Assembly: GCA_937873155.1 (NCBI GenBank)
Contig: CALMVZ010000036.1
Location: 1-64,000, forward strand
Direction: 5' to 3'
Source: an uncultured Bacteroidota bacterium
GTDB taxonomy: Bacteria > Bacteroidota > Bacteroidia > B-17B0 > Aurantibacillaceae
DNA length: 64,000 nucleotides
A program made the translations under genes and the position numbers. Below, in pieces: positions 1 to 8,693 of this stretch (position 1 is the stretch's first letter; each line of letters opens with the position of its first letter). The notes under the pieces were generated by a model. The model worked only from the letters and a program-made list of their open reading frames with translations, ran no database searches and had not been told where the DNA came from.

Positions 1-1860
1 CAAGAGTTAGGGCTTGATGCCAATGCAATATTCAACAATGTTGGCTGGGTAATAATAGCCGTTTGCGTGAATGTACAATTGTTGTTATCCCTTACAGTTA
101 CGGTATACGTACCGGCTGTTAAACCAGTGAAATTTCCACTACCCCCAAATGGACCACCATTGATCGAATATTGATACCCTGGAGTTCCGCCTCCCGCAGA
201 CGCGGTAACCGAACCGTTAGATCCTGCATTACAACTAACCGGAGAAGGAGTTAATGTTAATGTTAATTGCGTTGGTTGCGTGATCGCGATTGTAACAGTA
301 GTTACACAACCGACAGCATCTCTCACAATTACATTGTAATTCTGCGCTGTTAGTCCTGTAAAATTACCTGTTGTATTTGTTGTGCCTACAGGATTCAAAG
401 TATAACTGTACCCCGGAGTTCCACCACTTGTACTCACACTAAAGCTTCCGTTATTTCCACCAAAACAAGTCACATTTACTGATGTGCTGATAGATGAAAC
501 AGGACTACCTGTATTATTAATATTGAAAGTAACTGCAAGTGTACAACTATTAGCATCACGAACTACTACAGTATGTGTACCTGCAGATAATCCGCCGGCA
601 TTGTTTGATAAACTGAAAGGGCCTCCGTTAAATGAATACTGATAAGGCCCAACACCTCCTGTAACTGAACTGACAGTTCCGCTTCCGTTAGCATTACCAC
701 AAGTTGCATTACCGGTGATTACGTTAGCAGCTATCGGACCGGCGATCATATTGATATTAAATACTCCTGTAACAATACAGCCATTGGCATCTCTCACTGT
801 TCCCGTATAAGAACCCGCTGCAAGAGCCGTTGCAATGTTCGATGTTCCTACACCATTCACAGAATAAGAATAAGCAGGAGTTCCGCCTGTTACGCCAAAA
901 GTTGCTGAACCAACAGAACCAACACAAGTGGTAGGAAGAGTTGTAAATGTTACAGCTAATACAGGCGGCTGTGTGATAGTAGTAGTTGTTGTTCTTAAAC
1001 AACCGTTATTATCCATTACAGTCACACTATAAACACCTGCAGTTAGTCCCGTGAAGGAACTGCTTCCGCCGAAAGGACCTCCGTTCAGTGAATATTGATA
1101 TGGAGTTGTTCCGCCTGCCGCAACCGCGGTGATCGAACCGTTAGTACCTGCATTACAACTTACAGCAAAAGGTGTTAAATTCAATGTTAGTGAAGTTGGC
1201 TGAGCAAGGGTTATTGTTACAAAGGCGGCACATCCTGCAGCATCCCGCACCGTAACTGTGTATGCTTGCGCCGTTAAACCTGTAAATATTCCTGTCCCGT
1301 TCGCTAATCCGGTAGGGGTAAGTGTATAGTTATATCCAGGTGTTCCTCCACTAGTGTTCACCATGATACTTCCTGTAGCAGCACCAAAACAGCTAACACT
1401 ACCTGAAGAAGCGATCACCGGTACAGGGCTGCCTGCATTAGTTATCACATAAGTAACGCTTAATGTGCAAGTATTAGCATCCCTGATAATGACTGTATAT
1501 GTTCCTGCTGCCAATCCGGCAACATTATTCACAGGGCCAAAAGGACCACCGTTCCATGAATATTGATAAGGGCCTGTCCCGCCCGTTACAGCTGTTACAG
1601 TTGCGCTACCGTTCGGATTACCGCAAATAGCATTTGTAACAACAACGTTGGCAGCTGAAGGACCGGTAACTGTACCGATAACAAATGTTGAATTGATGAT
1701 ACAGCCATTAGCATCCCTAACTGTTACAGAATAGGTTCCGCTAGCTAAACTTCCTGCAGTACTTCCTGATGCAACACCGTTGATAGAATAAGTATAAGCA
1801 GGTGTTCCGCCTGTAACACCAATAGTAACACTTCCGGCAGATCCCACACAACTACTTGGT
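1..1860. repeat. 924-bp in-frame super-repeat inside the adhesin gene
   Basis: Matching sequence recurs at an exact offset of 924 bases, which is 308 codons. Examples are gaaccgtta near 211 and again near 1135, and ttccgcctgt at 881 and again near 1805. One unit codes for four SprB repeats of about 77 residues in the order A-B-C-D, and the next unit repeats that order with diverged codons. The left copy may continue beyond the window edge. Confidence 0.8.
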
Positions 1861-3821
1861 GTTGTAGTGAAGTTCAATGCAGTTGGACCAGGAATATTTA
1901 CGATAGTAACATTTTTAAAGAAAGTACATCCTTGGCTGTCCATGACACCTATCACATAAGTACCTGGTGCTAAATTTGTCAATGGCGGACTTGCACTGAA
2001 CGGTCCTCCATTCACATTATAAGTGTAAGGTCCGGTTCCACCTGTTACAACTCCTATACCAATACTTCCATTATTATTTCCGCAAGTTGGATTAATAGAG
2101 GTCGTAGCTAATGCAGTTATCGGAGGAGAGTTCACAAGTGTTACAGTGTAATTCGTTCTACAGCCTAAGTTGTTCACCATCGTAACAGTATATGTTCCTG
2201 CTGCGAGAGCGGTAACTGTTTGCGTTGGCATTGGGCCGCCGTTCAAACTATAACTTGTTATCGTTTGTCCTGGAGGGCTTGTATTAGCAATGTAAATTAT
2301 TCCATTATTCAATCCGCACGTTGGGTTTGTGAAACTGATCACGCCTGTTGGTTGAGGATTGATGTTGACGACGGCTGTAGCCTGTACAGTACAAACACCA
2401 ACCGATCCGACAACCGTATAAGTTGTATTAGCAACCGGCGTTGCCACCACGTTCGGACCGTTAGTTGTATTTAAGGTTGCGCCCGGCGACCACGTATAAG
2501 TATTTGCACCACTAACCGAAAGATTAGCAGAACTACCCAAACAAACTGCAGTAGGAGTTGGTGTGACCGTTAGAGGCGGTGTTGTCATGTTGGAAGGAAG
2601 ATTTATTGAAACCGTTCCTCTACAACCTGTGACGGTATTCATAACGGTTGTAGTATAAACACCACCTACATTCGCAGTAATAGGATTTACGTTTGAACTT
2701 CCCACAATACCAGGGCCGGTCCAAGTATAAGTATGTCCTGCAGGGCCAGGCGACGCTGTAATAACCGCAGAAGGCTGGGTACAAGAAAGAGGATTGGAAA
2801 TTGAAATTGTAGGCGTAAACGTAGTAACACAAGGTACGTTGGTTGTAACAACTGTTGTAGCAGGAGGACAACCCGCCTTAGTAACGGTCGCCGTATATAC
2901 CCCGCATTGGTTAACAACTGCTGTAGCGCTGTTTACACCACTTACAATTCCGGGACCAGACCACGTATAAGAAAGCGGACTTGTAGTTGAAGTAACAATA
3001 ACATTTGCTGTTCCTCCACCACAACCAATAGGAGAACTGGAAGCGGTATTAACTGCTGAAGCTGTTAAAGGGCCGCAAGGCAACGGACACGAAGCATAAT
3101 CTCCCGGCTGAGTTATAGTAGTAGAAACATTTGTGAAAGTAATTGTAGTAGGCGACATGTTACCAACCCAAAGTCCCCCGGTATTAGCAACTATAACCTG
3201 GTTACCAACGATTGCAAATCCTCCACCTGCACTGATACTTGGCATTCCTGTCATTGACCAGGTACACATTTGCGCGCCACTCGGACTATAAGCAGTCATT
3301 TGTTGTGGAGTGGTTGTTTTTATTATGTAGAAATTACAGCAATTATCAACAACAACATCATACGGACCTCCACCGCCAAATGAGGTGATAGTAGTTAATA
3401 AAGTTGAAGGGCCGCTTCCGTTCGTTACATAAACCTGTCCTGTTCCGCCAACAAGATTATACATACAACCAGGGCCAACGCCAATGTTAACGGCCGAAGC
3501 ATTTCCTGTTGTTACAGTTGTTGTTACCCATGCTGTACCATTAAAATAAGCGTAATTAGTTCCTATAGTCGTAAAAAAAGTCGGGCTTGGTGTAGGTGCA
3601 AAAATATTCGGGCCGAATGCTAAACCGCCACCGCCTGTAGGAACATTCGGAACAACAGCTGTTGGATTTCCGGGTCCGATTGGCAACAATGGATTATATT
3701 GTTGAACAGGGCTATTATGAAAATAGACCAATCCATTCGGACAAGCAGGAAATTGCGAATAGGATCTTATTGATGTTAAGACTAACAAAAAGATCACTAA
3801 AGTTTTCAAACTTTTAGGCAT
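1..3821 (-). CDS. SprB-repeat giant surface adhesin (C-terminus beyond window)
   Basis: An open frame without a stop runs from the ATG at 3821 to the window edge, giving about 1273 residues. It begins with a signal peptide (MPKSLKTLVIFLLVLTSIRS, cut near YSQ). A roughly 240-residue N-terminal region with Gly/Thr-rich, beta-propeller-like segments follows. After that come Ig-like modules and then a train of about 77-residue repeats. Each repeat has the SprB signature: a Cys, then GSI/GSV, GGTPxYxYSxNGG, FxGLxAGxYxVTVxDxNGC, and a TQP link. SprB of Flavobacterium is a cell-surface adhesin exported by the type IX system and used in gliding. The T9SS C-terminal domain expected for this protein would lie outside the window, so secretion route and gliding role are inferences. 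Shorter frames inside it are shadows. The repeats form a higher-order 308-residue unit (see findings). Confidence 0.9.
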   Translation of the reverse strand, partial: MPKSLKTLVIFLLVLTSIRSYSQFPACPNGLVYFHNSPVQQYNPLLPIGPGNPTAVVPNVPTGGGGLAFGPNIFAPTPSPTFFTTIGTNYAYFNGTAWVTTTVTTGNASAVNIGVGPGCMYNLVGGTGQVYVTNGSGPSTLLTTITSFGGGGPYDVVVDNCCNFYIIKTTTPQQMTAYSPSGAQMCTWSMTGMPSISAGGGFAIVGNQVIVANTGGLWVGNMSPTTITFTNVSTTITQPGDYASCPLPCGPLTASAVNTASSSPIGCGGGTANVIVTSTTSPLSYTWSGPGIVSGVNSATAVVNQCGVYTATVTKAGCPPATTVVTTNVPCVTTFTPTISISNPLSCTQPSAVITASPGPAGHTYTWTGPGIVGSSNVNPITANVGGVYTTTVMNTVTGCRGTVSINLPSNMTTPPLTVTPTPTAVCLGSSANLSVSGANTYTWSPGATLNTTNGPNVVATPVANTTYTVVGSVGVCTVQATAVVNINPQPTGVISFTNPTCGLNNGIIYIANTSPPGQTITSYSLNGGPMPTQTVTALAAGTYTVTMVNNLGCRTNYTVTLVNSPPITALATTSINPTCGNNNGSIGIGVVTGGTGPYTYNVNGGPFSASPPLTNLAPGTYVIGVMDSQGCTFFKNVTIVNIPGPTALNFTTTPSSCVGSAGSVTIGVTGGTPAYTYSINGVASGSTAGSLASGTYSVTVRDANGCIINSTFVIGTVTGPSAANVVVTNAICGNPNGSATVTAVTGGTGPYQYSWNGGPFGPVNNVAGLAAGTYTVIIRDANTCTLSVTYVITNAGSPVPVIASSGSVSCFGAATGSIMVNTSGGTPGYNYTLTPTGLANGTGIFTGLTAQAYTVTVRDAAGCAAFVTITLAQPTSLTLNLTPFAVSCNAGTNGSITAVAAGGTTPYQYSLNGGPFGGSSSFTGLTAGVYSVTVMDNNGCLRTTTTTITQPPVLAVTFTTLPTTCVGSVGSATFGVTGGTPAYSYSVNGVGTSNIATALAAGSYTGTVRDANGCIVTGVFNINMIAGPIAANVITGNATCGNANGSGTVSSVTGGVGPYQYSFNGGPFSLSNNAGGLSAGTHTVVVRDANSCTLAVTFNINNTGSPVSSISTSVNVTCFGGNNGSFSVSTSGGTPGYSYTLNPVGTTNTTGNFTGLTAQNYNVIVRDAVGCVTTVTIAITQPTQLTLTLTPSPVSCNAGSNGSVTASAGGGTPGYQYSINGGPFGGSGNFTGLTAGTYTVTVRDNNNCTFTQTAIITQPTLLNIALASSPNS

Positions 3822-3987
3822 AGGGATGTAAGTTTAATAGTAAGAGAGAGGCGTAATCATAAATGTAGCCTAATCCCTTAAAAAATTGCTATTTTCTACT
3901 CAGCAGGTATTAAGCTTAACTCATTATAAAATAAGCCTTACTCATGTGGGCTACTAAATCGCTTTAAAAATGTTGGAAATGAGGTGT

Positions 3988-4917
3988 TTAGTAAAATAAA
4001 GAAGGGTTACTGAAAGCGTTCCAATAGAAGGCCGTTTTTTTTATTTTTTGACCTTTTCTGTACAGATATTGATTGCCTTTTTCATCCAACATTGGGATAT
4101 GACAGTTAATAGGTGTGAACCATTTTCTCGGAATGATAACCATATCATGTACCAAACGGTTTTGGATTGCATTCCTCACCTGCTCTGCATCAACTCCTAA
4201 ATTCAGCTGTGCATTTTGTCCCATCCCCATATTCAATTTGAATTGTGCACTTAACAGTCCGTGAGAATAATTTGTATACATACCGCCAACTGTATCAATG
4301 TAACCAACGTGTGGAAATTCTTTATCGTTACGACAGGCATTTCCCATTTTACCGGTCCACATCGTGCAATTCACTCCGGCCTGAAAAACATTTTTATGTT
4401 GGTATTGAATTAAAAATGCACCTGTACGGAATTTATCGAAGATGCGGTGAGCATACAAATCATTCTCGCTGATCAAACTTATACTTCCGAATTGCAACGC
4501 GATTGTTCCTGTGCTTTGTTTTGTATTTACTTTATTGAAATATCTATTATAAGAATACGCAACGCTAAATTTTCTTCTTGTTTGATTAGAGACAGAGCTC
4601 AGGAATGGATTGTAATGATCTTGTTTGCCTCCATATGCGATCACGCCTCCTAGTGAACCAACAGCTTCGTTGTAAATAAATTTCGGTCCGAGATTTTTCA
4701 GGTTGTGATAAACTCTTACTTCAGCATTTACCTGTGCAAAATCATAGGCATAATATCCTTGCAAAACTAATCCCATCCTGTGAAAACGATTTCCAATGGC
4801 AATAGTTGCCCCAACATTAAAACCAAAATGCTTGTTCCTTACAACTTGTGAGAAAGAGAAAAATGTGATCTCGGAAAGGAGAAACGTAAGAAGAAAATAT
4901 TTCTTAATGCGATGCAC
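3988..4917 (-). CDS. secreted protein resembling the 'polymorphic toxin type 23' family, probably a beta-barrel
   Basis: This is a 309-residue protein with a Sec signal peptide ending near FFSFSQ. The rest is dense in alternating hydrophobic/polar strands rich in Gly, Tyr and Phe, as in outer-membrane barrels. From memory, the blocks NPFLSSVSNQT, SYNRYFNKV, FRTGAFLIQYQ and NCTMWTGKMGN resemble Bacteroidota proteins labelled polymorphic toxin type 23. No export partner, pre-toxin domain or immunity gene is nearby. Its start overlaps the end of aroK by 14 bp, so it is the last gene of the haem operon and is probably co-expressed. A toxin role is doubtful; an envelope or outer-membrane role fits the sequence better. 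Exact function is not known. Confidence 0.6.
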   Translation of the reverse strand: MHRIKKYFLLTFLLSEITFFSFSQVVRNKHFGFNVGATIAIGNRFHRMGLVLQGYYAYDFAQVNAEVRVYHNLKNLGPKFIYNEAVGSLGGVIAYGGKQDHYNPFLSSVSNQTRRKFSVAYSYNRYFNKVNTKQSTGTIALQFGSISLISENDLYAHRIFDKFRTGAFLIQYQHKNVFQAGVNCTMWTGKMGNACRNDKEFPHVGYIDTVGGMYTNYSHGLLSAQFKLNMGMGQNAQLNLGVDAEQVRNAIQNRLVHDMVIIPRKWFTPINCHIPMLDEKGNQYLYRKGQKIKKTAFYWNAFSNPSLFY

Positions 4918-5431
4918 TATACAAAGATAGCGCTTCTTTTAGTTTCTCGGCGGTGAGGTTTATCCCATTTATTGTTAACTGCGCCTGTAAATAGAATTGT
5001 TCACGCCTGCGAAGAAGATCCTTAATGAATTCAAGCCCTTCTTCTAAACTTTTATCCTTCAATAAAGGACGTTTATTTTCAGATTGCGTTAAGCGGTAGT
5101 GCAATGAATCAGCAGGCATTTCAATGTAAATCGCTGTTCCGGTTTTTAATATTTGAGTGATGTTATTATTGAAACAAGGTGTTCCGCCACCCAATGAAAT
5201 AACCGATTGAGGATAACGTGCAATGACTTGTTTCAAATATTCACTTTCTTTTTCACGAAAGTATTCTTCGCCTTTTGTCGTGAAGATCTGATCGACTGTC
5301 ATTTCCTCCTTTTTCTCAATGTAATTATCAAGATCGATAAAAGGTTTGTTTAACAATTTGGCTAGTTTTTTTCCGTGAGTGGATTTTCCACTACCCATAA
5401 ACCCAATGAGAAATATTTTATCTGACAGCAT
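4904..5431 (-). CDS. aroK: shikimate kinase
   Basis: It phosphorylates shikimate at O3 with ATP in the chorismate pathway and acts in the cytoplasm. The 175-residue length is normal for AroK/AroL. The P-loop GFMGSGKST lies at residues 10-18. The shikimate-binding Asp is in DLDNYIE. The GGGTP substrate loop lies near residue 80, and the lid region has ENKRPLL. It starts 2 bp after the hemB stop and overlaps the next gene, so it is translated within the hem operon. Aromatic amino acid synthesis and haem synthesis share no intermediate here, so the linkage is organisational. Confidence 0.96.
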   Translation of the reverse strand: MLSDKIFLIGFMGSGKSTHGKKLAKLLNKPFIDLDNYIEKKEEMTVDQIFTTKGEEYFREKESEYLKQVIARYPQSVISLGGGTPCFNNNITQILKTGTAIYIEMPADSLHYRLTQSENKRPLLKDKSLEEGLEFIKDLLRRREQFYLQAQLTINGINLTAEKLKEALSLYSASH

Positions 5432-5433
5432 AA

Positions 5434-6408
5434 TTATATTTTATGATCAACGGCCCATTCCTTCGCGAAATAGGTAAGTATTACCGAAGCGCCCGCACGT
5501 TTGATGCTTAACAAAACTTCATCGCGGATCTTCTTTCCATCTATCCATCCTTTTTGTGCAGCGGCTTTTACCATTGCATACTCTCCGCTTACATTATAGG
5601 CGGCGATAGGTAAAGAAAAATTATCATTGAGGGATTTGATCACATCTAAATAGGATAACGCCGGTTTTACCATTAAGAAATCAGCGCCTTCAGCAAAATC
5701 CAGGTCCGCTTCCAATAAAGCTTCCTTGCTGTTTGCGGGATTCATCTGGTATGTTTTTTTATCACCGAATTTTGGCGCGCTGTCCAATGCATCTCTAAAC
5801 GGACCATAAAAAGCACTTGCGTATTTAGCCGTGTAACTCATTATAGAAACATTACTGAAATGATTCTCATCCAGTGCATCACGTAAAAAACCAACACGTC
5901 CGTCCATCATGTCGCTCGGGCCAATAATATCCGCACCACATTCTGCCTGGGCTAAAGTCATGCGTGCTAAGATCTCCAGGGTTTCATCATTCAAAATTTG
6001 TCCGTTCTTTACAATTCCATCATGCCCGTCACTGCTATAAGGATCCATTGCGACGTCCGTCATGATCACAGCTTCAGGGAATTTACTTTTAACTTCTTTC
6101 AAAGTTCTTAAATACAATCCTTTCTTATTCCAGCTTTCGCTTGCTGTTTTATCTTTCAATTTATCAGCGATATTCGGGAACAATGCAAAAGTTTTTATTC
6201 CTAACTTCATGCAAGCATCAATTTCTTTCAACAACAGATCACTGCTGTACCGGTGAATGCCGGGCATTGAACTTACTTCCGTTTTTTTGTTTTTTCCGTC
6301 GATTAAAAATAAAGGGTACAACAGATCGTTTACTGTCACTGTATTCTCCTGGACCAGATCGCGTATCACCTGGTTTTTTCTATTGCGGCGCGGACGATGT
6401 GTTATCAT
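5434..6408 (-). CDS. hemB: porphobilinogen synthase (delta-aminolevulinic acid dehydratase)
   Basis: It condenses two 5-aminolevulinate molecules to porphobilinogen, the second dedicated step of haem synthesis. The 324-residue length is typical. The two active-site lysines sit in SYTAKYASAFYGPFRDA and DFLMVKPALSYLDVI. The metal-site segment reads TDVAMDPYSSDGHDG. It has Asp where zinc enzymes have three Cys, so this looks like a magnesium-type, zinc-independent ALAD. The ATG overlaps the end of the upstream membrane-protein gene by 4 bp (ATGA), showing coupled translation. Confidence 0.97.
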   Translation of the reverse strand: MITHRPRRNRKNQVIRDLVQENTVTVNDLLYPLFLIDGKNKKTEVSSMPGIHRYSSDLLLKEIDACMKLGIKTFALFPNIADKLKDKTASESWNKKGLYLRTLKEVKSKFPEAVIMTDVAMDPYSSDGHDGIVKNGQILNDETLEILARMTLAQAECGADIIGPSDMMDGRVGFLRDALDENHFSNVSIMSYTAKYASAFYGPFRDALDSAPKFGDKKTYQMNPANSKEALLEADLDFAEGADFLMVKPALSYLDVIKSLNDNFSLPIAAYNVSGEYAMVKAAAQKGWIDGKKIRDEVLLSIKRAGASVILTYFAKEWAVDHKI

Positions 6409-7097
6409 ATTGTTACCGGATTATTTTTTTGTTCGTATAAAACTCCCTTGATCATCACGTAAAGGGATAGCCCTAAAAACACATGGCTGAGATCTAAATG
6501 ATTGAACCATTTTGAAATGGCTATCTTCCCTGTATGCACAATGATCGCACAAACTGCCAAAGCTACTCCATAGATCATCATCAAACTTAATTTCGATCTC
6601 GTCTTTGAATAATGGATGGATTCTAAAACGGTAACAGCCAGTAATAATCCAATTGCCGTATGAACTATTACAACTAAAAAACTAGGCTTAAGAATTAAAA
6701 TGGTCATCGAAACTATTACTTCCAGATAGCACATGTTTAAGAGGAGCTTAAATGTTTTTTCTCCCAATGTTTGTCTTGCATGATGAACAGCCGCGAATTG
6801 CGCAAAGCAAGTTCCTACAATTCCTAATACCCAACCAACCATTTTTGCTTCGTATCCAAATCTATACAGGAAGGCATGCCCTACTAATCCCGCTATTAAC
6901 GTTGAAACGCCGGTTCCTAAAAAGAAAAGTGCATATATTGAAACGTGTTTCAAATTCTTTTGCTTTGCTATCTTAAAATAGCCCCAAATGCCAATTAAAG
7001 CCACAATAACATCCGTTCCTGCAGTAACAGGTTCATCAATCCGTAAACCGAAAAGGTCGATGCTGGGATTTTGAAGAGGATTAACAACCGGTTGCAT
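6405..7097 (-). CDS. seven-helix membrane protein of unknown function in the haem operon
   Basis: It has 230 residues and about seven predicted transmembrane helices. The first is TAGTDVIVALIGIWGYF and the last is HVFLGLSLYVMIKGVLY. Histidines sit in or next to membrane segments: VGHAFL in helix 2, HHARQ after helix 3, VHTAIG in helix 5, VHTGK after helix 6, and NHLDLSH before helix 7. That spacing loosely recalls the CREST membrane hydrolases (ceramidase/PAQR group), but I cannot establish homology. It may belong to the Bacteroidota family DUF6962, recalled and not checked. It lies 18 bp after hemCD and overlaps hemB, so it is co-transcribed with haem genes. Confidence 0.75.
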   Translation of the reverse strand: MQPVVNPLQNPSIDLFGLRIDEPVTAGTDVIVALIGIWGYFKIAKQKNLKHVSIYALFFLGTGVSTLIAGLVGHAFLYRFGYEAKMVGWVLGIVGTCFAQFAAVHHARQTLGEKTFKLLLNMCYLEVIVSMTILILKPSFLVVIVHTAIGLLLAVTVLESIHYSKTRSKLSLMMIYGVALAVCAIIVHTGKIAISKWFNHLDLSHVFLGLSLYVMIKGVLYEQKNNPVTI

Positions 7098-7115
7098 AAT
7101 AAGGCTACAAATATA

Positions 7116-8693
7116 TTAAAAATGAAGGACGCATTGCAACAAGCCGAGATCATCGAATGATCCGGGAGTAACAATTACATTTTCTTTTATTTTTTTCTTT
7201 AGTAAAGCGCTTTTGGTAGCATCACCCATTGCAACTGCTTTTTGGTTTGAAGCTAATTTATTCTTCTCGAAAAAAGCTTCTACATTACTCGGACTTGTAA
7301 AAATAACAATATCTGTTTCAGAAGGAAGTTCGATACTATGTTTTAAGGTTGCATAAACAACAAGATTTATAGCGTTCTCTCTTTTCGGGAATTGCCATTG
7401 GATACTTTGCATACTATCCCTGGCGACAGGGAATAAAACTTTTGCGTTTCCAACCTTTGCTGCAAATTGTTTACCGATCAATTTTGTATCTGTACTTTGC
7501 CCGATGAATTCGGCGCGATGACCAAAACTTCTTAATTCATCAGAAGTTGCTTTTCCAACGCAAGCCATTTTTACTTTTCCTATATCAGGTTTCTGGTTGA
7601 AAAAATATCTTACAGCATGCTTACTACTGAAAAAGATCCACTCTGTTTTTGGCAATTCTTTAATTGTAATTTGTTTGAACTCGATCAAACTCTTGCCTTC
7701 AACTTCAAATTCTAAATTCTTTAAGGCGCGCGACAAATAATCTGTTTCCCGCAAATTTCTTGTAATGAAAACCTTTTTAGGTTTCATATTCTGAATTTGT
7801 CCGACAATTCTTTCGGGAAGATCGCCTGTGTTATAAGTTTCAAAGTACAATTGCCAGGGCTGCGCGTTCCATGCTTTTGCCATGCTGACCCACACTTTGA
7901 ATTTGTAACGATCATCGTGATCCATTTCATTTTCGCAATACACGCCTAAAGGCAGAGAACAACCGCCATCGAATAAATTTAAAACACGGCGCTCTATATT
8001 TGTTTTGATCATCACATCCAGATCTGTGATCTTATCGAAGAGATCTAATAACTTATTGTTATTTTCTTTTATCTGCCACGCTAAAACACCTTGTGCGGGT
8101 GCCGGAACAAATTCGTAGGGCGATAATCTTTCCGCATGAAATTCATCCAGGTCCAATTCTAATCTTGCAACTCCAGCGGCAGCTAATAAAATAGCATCGT
8201 ATTCTTTGTCCGCTAATTTTTTAATTCTTGTCGGAACATTTCCTCTCAGGTCTTTTAATTCAACATCAGGCCTGAAAGCAAGTAGTTGTGATTTTCTCCT
8301 TGCAGAAGATGTGCCAACAATTGCCTTTTCTTTCAATGAAAATTTTTTGCTGTCATCAACTGATTCTTTCCTGATCAGCAATAATTCAGAGGGATCTTCA
8401 CGTTGGGAAACACCTGCAACGATCAAACCATCAGGACCGGTTGTAGGAAGATCTTTATGCGAATGCACTGCAAGATCAATTGTTCCTGCTAATAATTCTT
8501 CTTCTAATTCTTTGGTAAAAAAACCTTTTCCTTCGAGTTTTTCGAAAGAGGTATTCCATTCCTGAGTACGATCACCTGAGGTAGAAATTATTTTGATCTC
8601 CACTTCGCAACCATGCTTCTCCAATAAATTTTTAGTGTAATTAGCCTGCCAAAGAGCCAGATCACTGCCACGGGTTCCTATTACGACTTTCAT
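7116..8693 (-). CDS. hemCD: fused hydroxymethylbilane synthase / uroporphyrinogen-III synthase
   Basis: It is a 525-residue two-domain fusion. Residues 1 to about 295 are HemC, which polymerises four porphobilinogens into hydroxymethylbilane. It shows GTRGSDLALWQ at the N-terminus, SHKDLPTT, the Arg-rich GTSSARRKSQ, LRGNVPTRIKKL, and the dipyrromethane-cofactor Cys in DGGCSLPLG. Residues from about 305 to 525 are HemD, which cyclises that product with D-ring inversion. It begins KKVFITRN and holds WIFFSSKHAVRYFF and DIVIFTSPSNVEAFF. Fusion lets the unstable linear product pass straight to the second site. The ATG overlaps the hemA stop (ATGA). A second, stand-alone HemD homologue lies at 53688-54779. 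Confidence 0.95.
   Translation of the reverse strand: MKVVIGTRGSDLALWQANYTKNLLEKHGCEVEIKIISTSGDRTQEWNTSFEKLEGKGFFTKELEEELLAGTIDLAVHSHKDLPTTGPDGLIVAGVSQREDPSELLLIRKESVDDSKKFSLKEKAIVGTSSARRKSQLLAFRPDVELKDLRGNVPTRIKKLADKEYDAILLAAAGVARLELDLDEFHAERLSPYEFVPAPAQGVLAWQIKENNNKLLDLFDKITDLDVMIKTNIERRVLNLFDGGCSLPLGVYCENEMDHDDRYKFKVWVSMAKAWNAQPWQLYFETYNTGDLPERIVGQIQNMKPKKVFITRNLRETDYLSRALKNLEFEVEGKSLIEFKQITIKELPKTEWIFFSSKHAVRYFFNQKPDIGKVKMACVGKATSDELRSFGHRAEFIGQSTDTKLIGKQFAAKVGNAKVLFPVARDSMQSIQWQFPKRENAINLVVYATLKHSIELPSETDIVIFTSPSNVEAFFEKNKLASNQKAVAMGDATKSALLKKKIKENVIVTPGSFDDLGLLQCVLHF

Noticed and set aside
1-1900. CRISPR array (regular repeats)
   Set aside because: The repeats are 231 and 924 bp, diverged and in-frame coding for SprB modules, with no short direct repeats or cas genes.
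757-2917. Small frames inside the adhesin gene on both strands
   Set aside because: They are alternative frames of the SprB-repeat gene with Cys/Tyr/Asn-rich nonsense composition; the long minus frame is open throughout.
3988-4917. A toxin-immunity or interbacterial competition locus
   Set aside because: No delivery domain, immunity gene or secretion cassette is present; it is the tail of a haem/shikimate operon with a barrel-like sequence.
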